DNA of 64,000 nt from Calonectria ilicicola (lineage: Eukaryota > Ascomycota > Sordariomycetes > Hypocreales > Nectriaceae). Location: contig CP085828.1 of the NCBI GenBank assembly GCA_020809705.1, positions 1 to 64,000 on the forward strand. Reading direction: 5' to 3'. Shown here piece by piece: positions 1 to 9,456 of the stretch. The notes below the pieces were generated by a model. The model did not search any database and had not been told where the DNA came from. It worked only from the letters and a program-made list of their open reading frames with translations. A program made the translations under genes and the position numbers. Position 1 is the first letter of the stretch. Each line of letters begins with the position of its first letter.

Positions 1-46
1 CCCTAACCCTAACCCCTAACCTCCTAACCGCTAACCCTAACCCATG
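1..46. repeat. Chromosome-tip telomeric repeats
   Basis: The first bases are CCCTAA units, followed from base 11 by degenerate units (CCCCTAA, CTCCTAA, CGCTAA). The C-rich strand reads 5' to 3' inward, as at a left chromosome end. The degenerate part belongs to the terminal repeat of the PLE, because the same string precedes the second copy at 3912. Only about two perfect units lie outside the element, so the true tip is probably cut short by the assembly. Confidence 0.9.
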
Positions 47-442
47 TCAAGGAACTTTGTTTCTCCGTGTTCCGACCTTGCGGCGGAACATTGGCCCGAC
101 GGCCCAACTTTGGGCCGAAAGGTGACAAGGGTCTTGTGGGTCGGGGTGACCACGTCACACGTCCGTGTGTTCCGGTCACCCGCCTGACCTATAAGAAGGG
201 ATTTGCACGCGCCGAGGCGTTTCTGTTCACCTCCGGTGACTCGCGTTGGGGCAGTGCGCCCCAAGGCAGTCATGAACATAAATACCTCGCGCGGTCGCAC
301 ATACCGCAAAGCCCTGATGAGCCACACACAGGCGAAACTCAATCTTGTTCTTCTGAGAAAGACGGTTGAGTCGGCAAAGTGTTTTGTTCATCTCTACTGC
401 GAAAATATCAACCTTCCCACATTATCAAACCTAACCCTAACC
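11..442 (+). repeat. PLE terminal repeat, tip-side copy
   Basis: This 432-bp repeat matches 3912-4343 at a constant offset of 3901, and I saw no mismatch. It starts with degenerate telomeric units and ends with two further telomeric units (AACCTAACCCTAACC) before unique sequence begins at 443. Telomeric sequence is therefore built into both borders. It holds the hammerhead ribozyme at 311-375. Short ORFs on either strand here are duplicated in both copies and look non-coding. Confidence 0.9.
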
Positions 443-1006
443 TCCCGGTTGATAATGGCACCCACCTCGGTACGATCAGTCGACGTTATCGGCAAGAATA
501 ACCTCGCCGAAGCCACGAAAAACGTTAGTTCTATTACAGAACTAATTTCGACCATCCCACAAACATGGCGACCCTCCCTCTCCGAATACCTTAATACGGT
601 ATACAGAGTAGCGACCAAACTCTGCACGGTACAAAATACCATCTCACAATACGAACGTCATGTTGCCGAGAAAACCTTCCCCACCGTTATCACGGCCGCC
701 ATACGCGAACCGAAGATACAATACTCGAAAGAATACCTGGGTACTACGAATGGCAACCTTGTTCAAGGTCTTGCCAAAACCGAAGTACTCGGAGCACGCA
801 AAAACCTCCTCGATTTTGCGCTGACAAAGAAAAAGAGGAGATGCAAACCCTGCAAAGCCAAACGGCTTGGAAAGAAGCTACTTGGAGACACTACGTCACA
901 AGCGTTGCAGAGCGTACAGCATCAACTTTGGGGATCAAAGTTACCTTTTCAAACACTAGTAGGGCAGAGGCACCCGTGTGGAGCCCAGAAGCCCCTAATG
1001 AATTGA
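203..1006 (+). CDS. PLE upstream ORF overlapping the RT frame
   Basis: A 267-codon frame starts inside the terminal repeat and ends 166 nt past the first ATG of the RT frame. Residues from about 85 onward look protein-like, and there is a basic patch (KKKRRCKPCKAKRLGKK) near residue 210. The RT frame lies at -1 relative to it and is already open from base 595. The two could be joined by -1 frameshifting (A-rich GAAAAAG at 829-835), by a missed intron, or translated separately. Some PLEs have an ORF1 before the RT ORF. I recognise no domain, and the start codon is uncertain. Confidence 0.45.
   Translation: MHAPRRFCSPPVTRVGAVRPKAVMNINTSRGRTYRKALMSHTQAKLNLVLLRKTVESAKCFVHLYCENINLPTLSNLTLTSRLIMAPTSVRSVDVIGKNNLAEATKNVSSITELISTIPQTWRPSLSEYLNTVYRVATKLCTVQNTISQYERHVAEKTFPTVITAAIREPKIQYSKEYLGTTNGNLVQGLAKTEVLGARKNLLDFALTKKKRRCKPCKAKRLGKKLLGDTTSQALQSVQHQLWGSKLPFQTLVGQRHPCGAQKPLMN
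311..375 (+). ncRNA. Hammerhead ribozyme (type I), tip-side copy
   Basis: The catalytic core CTGATGA is at 314-320 and GAAA at 334-337. Stem II is GCC (321-323) with GGC (331-333) and a 7-nt loop. Stem III is ACTCAA (337-342) with TTGAGT (366-371). C372 follows as the cleavage-site nucleotide. Stem I starts as GCC (311-313) with GGC (373-375), and further pairing outward is imperfect. All core positions fit the consensus. Self-cleavage would occur after C372. PLEs are known to carry hammerhead motifs in their terminal repeats. Confidence 0.88.
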
Positions 1007-3399
1007 AAACCGATTGCAAACTACTATGGGACAACGGAAATGTATTCCACTACAGAGCCGTTGCCATAGCAAGATCAATCGCAGACCGAAGTTTAACTAC
1101 TAAGATTAAAACCCTTAGTATTAAAAACAATACGGATCTGGAAATGAAAGACGCAGACACCGAACTCACCACTCGGCAAGTCGTCCAAGAGGAGCTTAAG
1201 ATACAATTTAAAGCCCTCCAGGAACAACTACGCAAGAACAATGGTATGCATCTAGACCAATCGTCAGAAATACCACTAACTAGCCCTAGCGAGCACTCCT
1301 GCAAAACGGTCAAAAGGACCAAAGCCCAAGGGAAAGAACGGCAACCCAAACGGCAAAAGAAACAACCCAAGGAAGAACTCCGGGGTCAAGAAAACGCAAA
1401 AAAAGAAGAACGGACGATGACCGTTAATGCGTTTCTAGAAGAATGTCGGAAGGAATTCAGACCATGGCTAGCTGAAACCTACCCACCTGTATATAATGAG
1501 CTTTCATCAGATACTAGAATAAAGATCGCAGTGGCCCTCACAAAGCTCTGGGAATTGGATACCCAACGTACCGCTTCCCCAGGAATCTTCAAACATAACA
1601 ATATCGAAATCCCTCCCGATATTGAATATATGTTAGCTGTGAATCACAAATTTATCCTACACCAAAAGCCAGAATACCACGACGTCGAACTTGCTAAAAA
1701 CAAATTCATACGTGCTGTAAGAAACCAATGGTTCTTCAGAAATAAAGAGAGTTCGGAATATATCCCCAAATTCCATGTCAAAAACCTTAACTGGGATCCG
1801 CCACCTGCAGCCATGCACATAGAACAAGGTATCGAAAATGCACTGAAAGTGATAGACGACCAAGTCAGTCTAGCGCTTGCGAGCAGTGCATCTAGAACCG
1901 TTGCTCCAAACTTCTCTAGTTGGGCAAAAGTTCAAGACTTTCTAGCAGATAACAATCTACTAGTCAAGCTCACGGATAAAAATCTGGGACTAGCGGCTTT
2001 CCCAATAAAATGGTACGACACAGAGGTCCTAAAGATGCTTGCGGACGAAAAAACATATCGACCAGCATTTAATGTACCCAAAAATGAACTCAGAGACAAA
2101 CTGGATAAACTCCTAAATAAATGGAATCTACCAGCCAATCTAGAAAAGTACATCTCAAAAAAGACATTGACTGAGCTCCCAGAATTCCATGCTATTCCTA
2201 AAGTTCACAAAACTCCATGGAAGCTCAGACCAATAATACCATCCCACTCATGGGTCACAACCACTACGTCAGAGATACTAGATTATTTTTGTCAGCCTCT
2301 GCTCAAAACCATGCCATGGATTGTAGCTTCCTCAAAAGAAGTTATCAATCAACTTGAGCAAGCAAGAGTCCAAACAGACGAACCAGTGTGGATCTTAACA
2401 GGAGATGTGGTCTCCTTCTACTCCAACATCCCTCCCAAAGACTGCGCTAAAAACATCGCAAACCTATGGAAAGAACACTGTAAAGACTCTACCATTAAAC
2501 CACGCACAATACGGAGCATGTGCCAGTTTATTATGGACAATAACTACCTTTCATACCAAGGACAAGACTTCCATCAGATCCATGGACTCGCTATGGGTAC
2601 AGCATGTGCACCAGTTCTCGCGAACTTATACGCTGGATCTTTTGAAGCCAAAAGCCAAGTCACCAAACAAAAAGGAGTAATCCTTTACGTTCGATATATT
2701 GATGACATCCTATGCCTATTTCAAGGCACGAAAGAAGATGTGACTACTTTCCAGAAAAATTTCCACCTAGGAAAACTGGAAATCACATGGTCGTGTTCAG
2801 ATGAGCGAAACGAGTTCCTTGACATCGAACTCCTAAGATACCCAAATATCCTAGAACGTGTGGTACACACTAGATTGTTTCGCAAAAAAATAAACCGACA
2901 CCTCTACATTCCCTGGTCGTCAGCTCACCCCTTACACGTTAAGAAAGGCTTTGTCAAAGCCGAGCTCACACGATTTGTTATGATCAGCTCGAAATCAGCA
3001 TATTTCGCAGATGCTAGACAAGAGTTCTATAACAATCTTCGCCGGAGGGGATACCCAGCGAAGACACTAGTTGAATGGTTTCGCCAAGTGTCGTACGATA
3101 ACAGAGGAACCGCGCTTCTTACCATAAAGGAAGAACGCGAATATCCCCCATTAATGTTATCGGGCCATTACAACCCAGTGTGGGAATATGTAGACGTCAA
3201 TGAGGTTATTACGGCAGCAAGACGCTCATGGCATAGAGAAGAAATTCCAAAAAGCCTAGAAGAGCCACTGATCCATAGCCTAGGAAAGACAAAAAGTCTG
3301 TTCGACATGCTGTCTACCTGGAACAAGACAAACTTGCTCTCCTCGTCGACTGGAGGACAAACGTTGACCATCCGACAAAAGACCATCCCAGGTCTCTGA
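841..3399 (+). CDS. Penelope-like reverse transcriptase
   Basis: This 852-aa protein (open frame from 595; first ATG at 841) carries PLE-type RT motifs in order. A PKVHK...RPIIPS block lies near residue 455. Motif A is TGDVVSFYSNIP with Asp522. Motif B is HGLAMGTACAPVLANL from about 581. The catalytic motif is RYIDD with Asp621 and Asp622, followed by FLDIEL and a conserved RGYP near 740. The N-terminal 200 residues are basic and coiled-coil-like (QPKRQKKQPKEEL). The C-terminus stops about 110 residues after RGYP with no GIY-YIG motif, which marks the endonuclease-deficient subgroup. It would copy element RNA onto chromosome ends. All catalytic residues are present. Confidence 0.93.
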   Translation: MQTLQSQTAWKEATWRHYVTSVAERTASTLGIKVTFSNTSRAEAPVWSPEAPNELKTDCKLLWDNGNVFHYRAVAIARSIADRSLTTKIKTLSIKNNTDLEMKDADTELTTRQVVQEELKIQFKALQEQLRKNNGMHLDQSSEIPLTSPSEHSCKTVKRTKAQGKERQPKRQKKQPKEELRGQENAKKEERTMTVNAFLEECRKEFRPWLAETYPPVYNELSSDTRIKIAVALTKLWELDTQRTASPGIFKHNNIEIPPDIEYMLAVNHKFILHQKPEYHDVELAKNKFIRAVRNQWFFRNKESSEYIPKFHVKNLNWDPPPAAMHIEQGIENALKVIDDQVSLALASSASRTVAPNFSSWAKVQDFLADNNLLVKLTDKNLGLAAFPIKWYDTEVLKMLADEKTYRPAFNVPKNELRDKLDKLLNKWNLPANLEKYISKKTLTELPEFHAIPKVHKTPWKLRPIIPSHSWVTTTTSEILDYFCQPLLKTMPWIVASSKEVINQLEQARVQTDEPVWILTGDVVSFYSNIPPKDCAKNIANLWKEHCKDSTIKPRTIRSMCQFIMDNNYLSYQGQDFHQIHGLAMGTACAPVLANLYAGSFEAKSQVTKQKGVILYVRYIDDILCLFQGTKEDVTTFQKNFHLGKLEITWSCSDERNEFLDIELLRYPNILERVVHTRLFRKKINRHLYIPWSSAHPLHVKKGFVKAELTRFVMISSKSAYFADARQEFYNNLRRRGYPAKTLVEWFRQVSYDNRGTALLTIKEEREYPPLMLSGHYNPVWEYVDVNEVITAARRSWHREEIPKSLEEPLIHSLGKTKSLFDMLSTWNKTNLLSSSTGGQTLTIRQKTIPGL

Positions 3400-3415
3400 T
3401 CGTGGTAGATCAGAG
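3394..3415 (+). other. Perfect hairpin across the RT stop codon
   Basis: CTCTGATC (3394-3401) pairs perfectly with GATCAGAG (3408-3415) around a 6-nt loop. The RT stop codon TGA (3397-3399) lies in the 5' arm. It begins the 512-nt stretch between the RT gene and the second terminal repeat, which has no ORF. Confidence 0.7.
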
Positions 3416-3646
3416 TGTAACAGCTTACCAACTGGAAGGACAACCGCTGCCCTAGTCGGTAGACCTTAGGGATTGCCTACTTAGGCTGATCACTAAGGCC
3501 TAAAGAGGCCAACCCCACGGGAGACACCTAGTGTCAAACGACGGGTTCCTGAGAAAGGTTGTTTTAGGTCCCTCCACTGTGTCGGTCCATATAAACAACT
3601 GATCGTTTTTCTATTTTTCCCACTCTTCCGAAAACCCTAGCAGGTG

Positions 3647-3675
3647 CCTGCCAACGCCGCAAGGCGTGGGGCAGG
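3647..3675 (+). other. GNRA-capped stem-loop in PLE 3' region
   Basis: CCTGCC (3647-3652) pairs with GGCAGG (3670-3675), and ACGCC (3654-3658) with GGCGT (3663-3667). The loop is GCAA, a GNRA tetraloop. That gives 11 bp with one small asymmetric internal loop. In the RNA this could be an RT-recognition or packaging element. The structure is visible, but the function is inferred. Confidence 0.65.
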
Positions 3676-3911
3676 GCAAAGGCGTAAGAGGTGCCCAGAA
3701 ACCTCGCCTGACGAAGGTCGGTAAGAAGGACAGCGAAAAATAGAAGCAGGATTGGAACGGCACCCCACGTTTTGTAAGCCCTTAGACGTGACTACCGAAA
3801 GGAAGCATGATTCACGGGTCTACCAGACAATCCTACTCGACAAAGAGGATCTTCAAGTGTTCCCACGTTGACAACGTTTAGCAACTACAAGCAACCTGGA
3901 GGGAAGGTTCG

Positions 3912-4343
3912 AACCCCTAACCTCCTAACCGCTAACCCTAACCCATGTCAAGGAACTTTGTTTCTCCGTGTTCCGACCTTGCGGCGGAACATTGGCCCGA
4001 CGGCCCAACTTTGGGCCGAAAGGTGACAAGGGTCTTGTGGGTCGGGGTGACCACGTCACACGTCCGTGTGTTCCGGTCACCCGCCTGACCTATAAGAAGG
4101 GATTTGCACGCGCCGAGGCGTTTCTGTTCACCTCCGGTGACTCGCGTTGGGGCAGTGCGCCCCAAGGCAGTCATGAACATAAATACCTCGCGCGGTCGCA
4201 CATACCGCAAAGCCCTGATGAGCCACACACAGGCGAAACTCAATCTTGTTCTTCTGAGAAAGACGGTTGAGTCGGCAAAGTGTTTTGTTCATCTCTACTG
4301 CGAAAATATCAACCTTCCCACATTATCAAACCTAACCCTAACC
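3912..4343 (+). repeat. PLE terminal repeat, centromere-side copy
   Basis: This is the second copy of the 432-bp repeat at 11-442. Its 3' end runs directly into a long perfect telomeric array, whereas the tip-side copy runs into unique element sequence after two telomeric units. It carries the second hammerhead at 4212-4276. Confidence 0.9.
4212..4276 (+). ncRNA. Hammerhead ribozyme (type I), inner copy
   Basis: Identical to the copy at 311-375, with CTGATGA at 4215-4221, GAAA at 4235-4238 and cleavage-site C4273. Cleavage at both copies would release a 3901-nt monomer from a longer transcript. The inner site leaves about 70 nt of repeat plus telomeric sequence downstream. Confidence 0.88.
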
Positions 4344-4472
4344 CTAACCCTAACCCTAACCCTAACCCTAACTCCTAACCCTAACCCTAACCCTAACCCT
4401 AACCCTAACCCTAACCCTAACCCTAACCCTAACCCTAACCCTAACCCTAACCCTAACCCTAACCCTAACCCT
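4331..4472. repeat. Interstitial telomeric array under the PLE
   Basis: About 24 CCCTAA units run almost uninterrupted, with one variant (CTAACTCCTAACC near 4369). It has the same orientation as the tip. Its left part is the telomeric end of the PLE repeat. Its right end joins the broken gene at 4473. This is most simply the former chromosome end on which the PLE landed. Confidence 0.93.
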
Positions 4473-6627
4473 GGTCCTGGGCTATGGCTGTGCTGATCTG
4501 TTGCCTCTCGCGTGCGAACGGGGTTGATGAAGCCGGCCGGTCCGGCGTGAACTCGCCGCGGACTCTACTCAATAGTCGCTGCTGCTTGGATTGGATTCTT
4601 GAGCCGCCCAATCGGGCCTCTGAAGGTGGCAAGGTCAGGGCAGCGGTAGCAAACCCGCGCGCGGCTAACAGTTCGTCTGGTCGGCTACGGATCGACCGCT
4701 TGATGTTCGAGTACGCTTGAAAGAAGCCGAAGAAAAGCACGAGAGCCCCGTCGTTCAAGACGCTTGCATTTTCCTGCATCACTCTGCAAAGGTTCATCAG
4801 GAACCTCGGGGGCATAAGGGACGTGAAGTTGCCATAGCGACGATGGAATCCGAGAGGATAGAAATTGACATCTCTCGTGCTGTGGTATTCCTCGGCCACC
4901 TTGCTACGGTCTGCCAGCAGGCACGCGGTTTCTTCTTCGCCCGAGGACTGGACATGAATGCAGTTGAGATCGGTAGCAAGAGCATATGAGATCTGGTCAA
5001 TGTGGGCTAGGTTATACTTTTGCTCCAGTTCTGCTCGCAATTTCTCGAGCCCATCGCTAGGCAAAGCCCAGTGCGCATCAATTAGCTCGGCCGGCCGGTT
5101 ACTGGGTGATTCGATGCCATCGAGCGCTTGAGCTTCGTCGCGATCGCCATCCATGTGTTCCTCCACAAACAGTCCTCGTTCCTCTGCATCGGGCTCCCCT
5201 TCGCCATTGCTTCGACCACTGACAGAGCTGAGATCGTCGTTATCGCCATCAGCAATGTTGATGATGTTATCATTGTCGACATTGCGATCACTACTGCCAT
5301 CGCTGTCATCCTCGTCGCTGTCGCTGTCGCTATCGCTATCTACATTCTCGCTCTCAGCGCGAAGGCGAGTCTCCCGAGGAAGCTCATGAAGCAATCCATC
5401 CACCTTGATCTCTATATTAGCCCCATGGTCGAAAGCATGAAAAGCCGGGCGATGGAGCCTCCAGAACCCGTCGTAACTGTGTTGTTGGGAAAACGTGTCC
5501 CATCTTTCCATAAATAAAGCTTGGAAGATGGCCCACTTATCATAGGATAGGGTTTGGGATTCCTTCCCACTGAGCTGCCACAGTGGCTCTACCCCTTCCC
5601 TAGCAAATCTCCATCTTGGAAGATGTTCTGCACAATGTAAGATGCAAGCGCCTCGGCATGATGTTGTTGCATAGCTGTGCCATGATAATCCGAAGCCCTT
5701 TGCTTTTGCTTATGATGTCGGTGCCCGTTCAAGGACGGGTCCTCGATAATATCGATCTCTACTGGGTGCATGACGATAAACCACACCTCTCGTGATGCTC
5801 CTGTGCCAATTCGAAAGGTCCGCCGGGTGAGGTCAAACGGGAGACTGTTTGCTGCATGCTTGGAGCTGTAAGGTGCCTGCCAGTGCCTCAGTGCAAAGGT
5901 CACATTGTCGAAAAATCCGCCTTGGTTCGTAATCGGGCAGAGAGGACGCCCAACTATGCTTATCATGTCGAGGTGGAATATAGGATAGTATTTGTCGTTG
6001 CTACTTGCGGGTCCCGAGCCAGAGCTTCGCGATCCATAGTTCATCGTGTATCGCAATTGAAGCATCCTTAGGGCTTCTGTGGCGTTGAATTCGGGCGCAT
6101 TCGTCTTCGAGATGAACCTTTCCGCTATATTAAAGCCATCCTTCTACGTTAGTTGGAATCCGTGGATAAATAGATAGCGACTTTAGGTGTGCTGTTCGGG
6201 GCGGTAAAAAGATATACTTGCCTGTCATCTTCTTATCTCCAGTTAAGTGTTTTATCTTGAACTCGTCATTCGTAGAGCCCCACTCATCCTTCTTCTCAGA
6301 AGCCTCTTGACTGTCTAAGTCAAGATATGCCTCATCGGCGGCCTCCAGGCTAACATAATCATCAATATCATCAACACCTTCCATTTGATCACCAGCTTGG
6401 CTTTCTTGCTCAATGTCGACTATCCTTTCGCTTGGAGGAAAAACCTCCTGCACCTCGGGAGAATGGGTCATCATGGCCCTGAACATGAAAGTCTGGTCAA
6501 CCGAAATACGTGGTGTAAGAGCAATGGTTTTTGGAGTGTATGTTGGAAAAGTGCCTATAAAATATCTCAGTGTTGCGAGAAAAGATGATGGCTGGAATGC
6601 GCGAAGGAACGCTCTATTATCACACAA
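4465..6627 (-). pseudogene. Unknown large fungal gene, frameshifted and cut off by telomere
   Basis: Three minus-strand frames form one protein-like sequence: 6627-6130, 6140-5589 and about 5680-4465. The first two join if one G is removed near 6140, and the last two if one base is added in the G-run near 5585. Codon-level continuity across both joins is good (for example LSYDKWAIFQALFMERWD). Residues encoded around 5220-5340 form a Ser/Asp/Glu-rich acidic tract. The last frame stops on a TAG supplied by a telomeric TTAGGG unit (4465-4467), so the natural 3' end is lost. The 5' end is unclear; an acceptor-like AATAG near 6617 suggests an upstream exon. I do not recognise the family. The homopolymer positions mean sequencing errors are possible. 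Confidence 0.7.
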
Positions 6628-6993
6628 TTTTTATGATGTAATGTAACCCTATAAACTTCAGCCTCCATTTTCCTTTTTTCCTTTTAATAAATCATAAACC
6701 GAGGTTTAAGGATAAGTACAGAAGTATCGAGGGGCTGAGCAGAAAAAGAAAATAATCCTACCACATGAATCACCACACTAATTCTAGTCCAAACATAACC
6801 CTGCCAGAACGATAAGCAAATAATAACATTAATCACTCTACACCTACCAATAGTAATCCAGAAAAACGCGAAATAAACACGCTAGTAAAGTTGCTAATCA
6901 ACAGGGAAAATATGAAAGATTCTTATTGAACAAATGTAATCCTATTGTCCTCATTAAAGCATTACCCAGTATACTAAAACGCATAAAACGGTT
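6628..6993. other. AT-rich spacer between two decayed genes
   Basis: I see no gene in this stretch. It is A/T-rich and lies between two minus-strand genes. It could hold introns if they are one long gene, but I found no convincing splice pair. Confidence 0.5.
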
Positions 6994-9456
6994 CTATTTA
7001 CTACCTGCTTGTATTCCATTTGCCCAGGATGCTCGAAGCCTCCTCGATGTTGATGGCATTGTTGTGGGTGTCGGTGCTGATGTTGGCTCTGCTCCTCTCG
7101 CTTTTATTGCTTTTGTTTCTTTTGTTGCTTTTGTTGATTCTGTGGCCCCTACTGATAACCCCCTTGTCAAGCTTACTCGAGTTTTGGCTTGACTTAGAGA
7201 CTGGTCATGTGGCGGTGCCGATTCCTCCTCCATATGTCGGCCCTGACCTATTGACGCCGAGGGTAGCAGGCGTCGTGGAGGCTGGTTGTTGCTGCTGTCG
7301 TCATCAATCCCTGCGTTTTCGTTGGGAGCTAATATTGATGTGTGCGTATCATCATCCCCAGGTGGCCGGCTTTTACTCCTGCAGGTTCTGCTAGGTCCGG
7401 TCCTGCCTTCGGTCACATCAGCCGCCTCTGCGTTGACCGCATACTCACGTGGCGCTACGATAGGTCCACTGCTCGAGACCGTCGCTGTCGCTGCTGTTAG
7501 AGCTGTTGCATTCCACCCAAGCCCGTTTTGCTGAGAAAACCACTGGGATAATGCTGATTGAAATGAGGAAGAGCTTGTCTCCAAAAGCTGTGAAAACTCA
7601 GGTATACCCTTTAGAAAACTAGTAAGGTCTTGAGCATAGTCGGAAGCTATCTTAGACCGTGTTGTTTGGTGCTGGTCGATACGACAGACCTTGTTGTTGG
7701 ATGAGGTCCACTCCAGTTTGAAGTCATCACCTTTATATTGGCGAACAATCCCCAATAGTCCTGCCCATATCTCATCAGCTAAAAAGCGTGTAGCGTACGT
7801 ATTATTGTCGCCGTCAATATCCCAGCTCTGCTCTAAGTAGGCCTTCATCGCCGGCGCCCTGAAGGCCTTAATGTGAAGTCGGGTAAAATCGATTATCTCG
7901 TGCTGTAGGAGAGCCGAGGCGGTCTCAGACGGCGATCTAGGCGATTCAGGCGATTCTTCCAAGGGCAAGCTATATAGAAGATGCTTCTCTCTCGATCGCA
8001 CAAATTGAGCCGAGCAATGTTGCAGGGCGGGGACCAAGTCCTTCCGTAATGCTGGCTTCTGATTGTCGCGTAGATTGGTCACGGAAGTGGGGCTTGGGTT
8101 CAGCCAAGATACAACATGCTTCATGACATCGCCTAAGATATTGCCTTGATTTGGTGATAATTCTAGGATCGTGTGAATGTCAAGAAACTGTAGTTTAGGA
8201 GTTTTCATGATGCGTTCATAAACATCCCAATACTCCTGGGCATTGAACTCGATGAGAAACTTTGATTGACGTTCGGAGGTTTTGTTGATGTGCTCTTTTT
8301 CTTCCTCGGATAGAATAATTCTTGAATCTGCTTCTTTGTACGGTCTGCTGGCAGTGCCTTAGCCATTTCTTTCCAGTCATCACCAGACACCTTTTGTATT
8401 GCATCTGAGTGTAGCTGGTAAAGGGTCTGCAAAACGGTTCGAAAGGCAGAGAACCAGTACTAGAATTTAAACACAATTAGTAATAAATGCAGTAATGGAA
8501 AGAATTCAGCCTCAAACTTACGTCATCTATTCTTTTACTGATCATCCAGTACCAAGAAGAGATCTTAAAGGTATCTCTGCCAAGCCAGGTTTTACACCAC
8601 TCAGTAGTCTTCTCCCTCCACCGCTTATTTCTCCATATGGTCGCAATTCGCTGAACATCACCACTCCACTGAAGAACTTGCGCAATCTCTTTTTTCAGAA
8701 TATCGCACTTATCCTCGTGTAACAACTTTTCATTGATCATTGATGCAGCAACAATCTGGGTCCATATTTGGCCGTGATTATCCTCCATAACTGTGCCTTT
8801 TCGGTTGAAGCGGAGCTGAATATTTAAATCCATTGGTAGAGTATCTATATTCAAATTGCATTAGTATGCATGCATACAATAGATAAAAATACTTTATATT
8901 AATATAGAAATAGGGTGCAGTAAGTATCTAAAATAGACTTACTTTGGTCATAAAAACTGCATGTCCACCACATTTCTTCCTCATCAAACTCTGATTGCTG
9001 GCCGTACAACTGCAATGCCTGAACTCGGTGCTGGCCAGCCATTATCTCGACTTTTTTTCCATTATGAACAGAAAGCCAATCGTCAAAGTAGAACATTTCC
9101 CCTGAGCTAGCGACTGTCGCTTCTTGATGAACGTGTAGATGTCTCTTCATCAAGGATATATCTTCATGAGTTGTCAAGAGTAAGATGTGGTTCTCCCTTG
9201 TGGTCCGTTTAATACCTTCCTCTTTGAAGATGCTAAGGAGCCTCTGAACTTGCTTTGGATCCACTCGGCGATTCTCACTATCAATACTCCATTTAGGTGT
9301 AAGAGCATGGATTGGCATTCGTGCTGTGATAATACGATATGGCTCAGCTAGCTCCAGGGTAGATTCTGTATCACCAAGAGCGTTCCTAGCGGTCCTTTTG
9401 GAACGGCCAGACTGGTGATCTGGTTGGTGGTCCCCTGTTCGTTTTCTGGCGGTCAT
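6994..9456 (-). pseudogene. GQHR (ParB/sulfiredoxin-like) fungal protein with one frame break
   Basis: Exon 1 (9456-8943) encodes a basic N-terminus and a conserved block with AGQHRVQALQLYG followed by WWTCSFYDQ. The GxHRxxA pattern recalls ParB/sulfiredoxin-fold domains, and the layout recalls DUF3723-type fungal proteins. Introns 8942-8845 (GTAAGT, branch TACTAAT) and 8521-8460 (GTAAGT, branch TACTAAT) splice in phase. Exon 3 (from 8459) ends at a stop at 8205, but an overlapping frame (SEEEKEHINK onward) continues through 8208-6994. A one-base shift around 8290-8340 would join them. The C-terminal third is low complexity, with TKATKETKAIKA-type repeats. The biochemical function is unknown. 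DUF3723 proteins are often cargo of large fungal transposons, but no such element is visible here. Confidence 0.7.

Larger units (their letters stand above)
11..4343 (+). mobile_element. Telomere-associated Penelope-like retroelement without endonuclease
   Basis: A 4.3-kb unit is bounded by two identical direct repeats (11-442 and 3912-4343). It encodes a Penelope-type reverse transcriptase, carries a hammerhead ribozyme in each repeat, and lies between telomeric tracts. No GIY-YIG endonuclease follows the RT. Endonuclease-deficient PLEs attached to telomeres (the Athena and Coprina type) are an established class, and this fits it. The 5' end faces the tip and the 3' end abuts CCCTAA repeats, as expected if element RNA is reverse-transcribed from the exposed G-rich 3' overhang. 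The identical repeats suggest recent activity. The RT frame is open, so the element may be functional. Confidence 0.9.

Noticed and set aside
37..369. ORFs on both strands inside the PLE terminal repeat
   Set aside because: They recur identically in the second copy, conflict with each other, and overlap the ribozyme. No protein features.
3905..3916. GGTTCGAACCC resembling a tRNA B-box
   Set aside because: It is a short palindrome at the PLE repeat border; no tRNA cloverleaf can be drawn around it.
4104..4496. ORF ending in an Asn-Pro repeat
   Set aside because: The tail is simply translated CCCTAA repeats.
6140..6217. Possible intron (GTATAT donor, CTAAC branch) in the telomere-cut gene
   Set aside because: No AG acceptor gives the frame that continues; the sequence through the supposed intron is protein-like. 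A one-base frameshift fits better.
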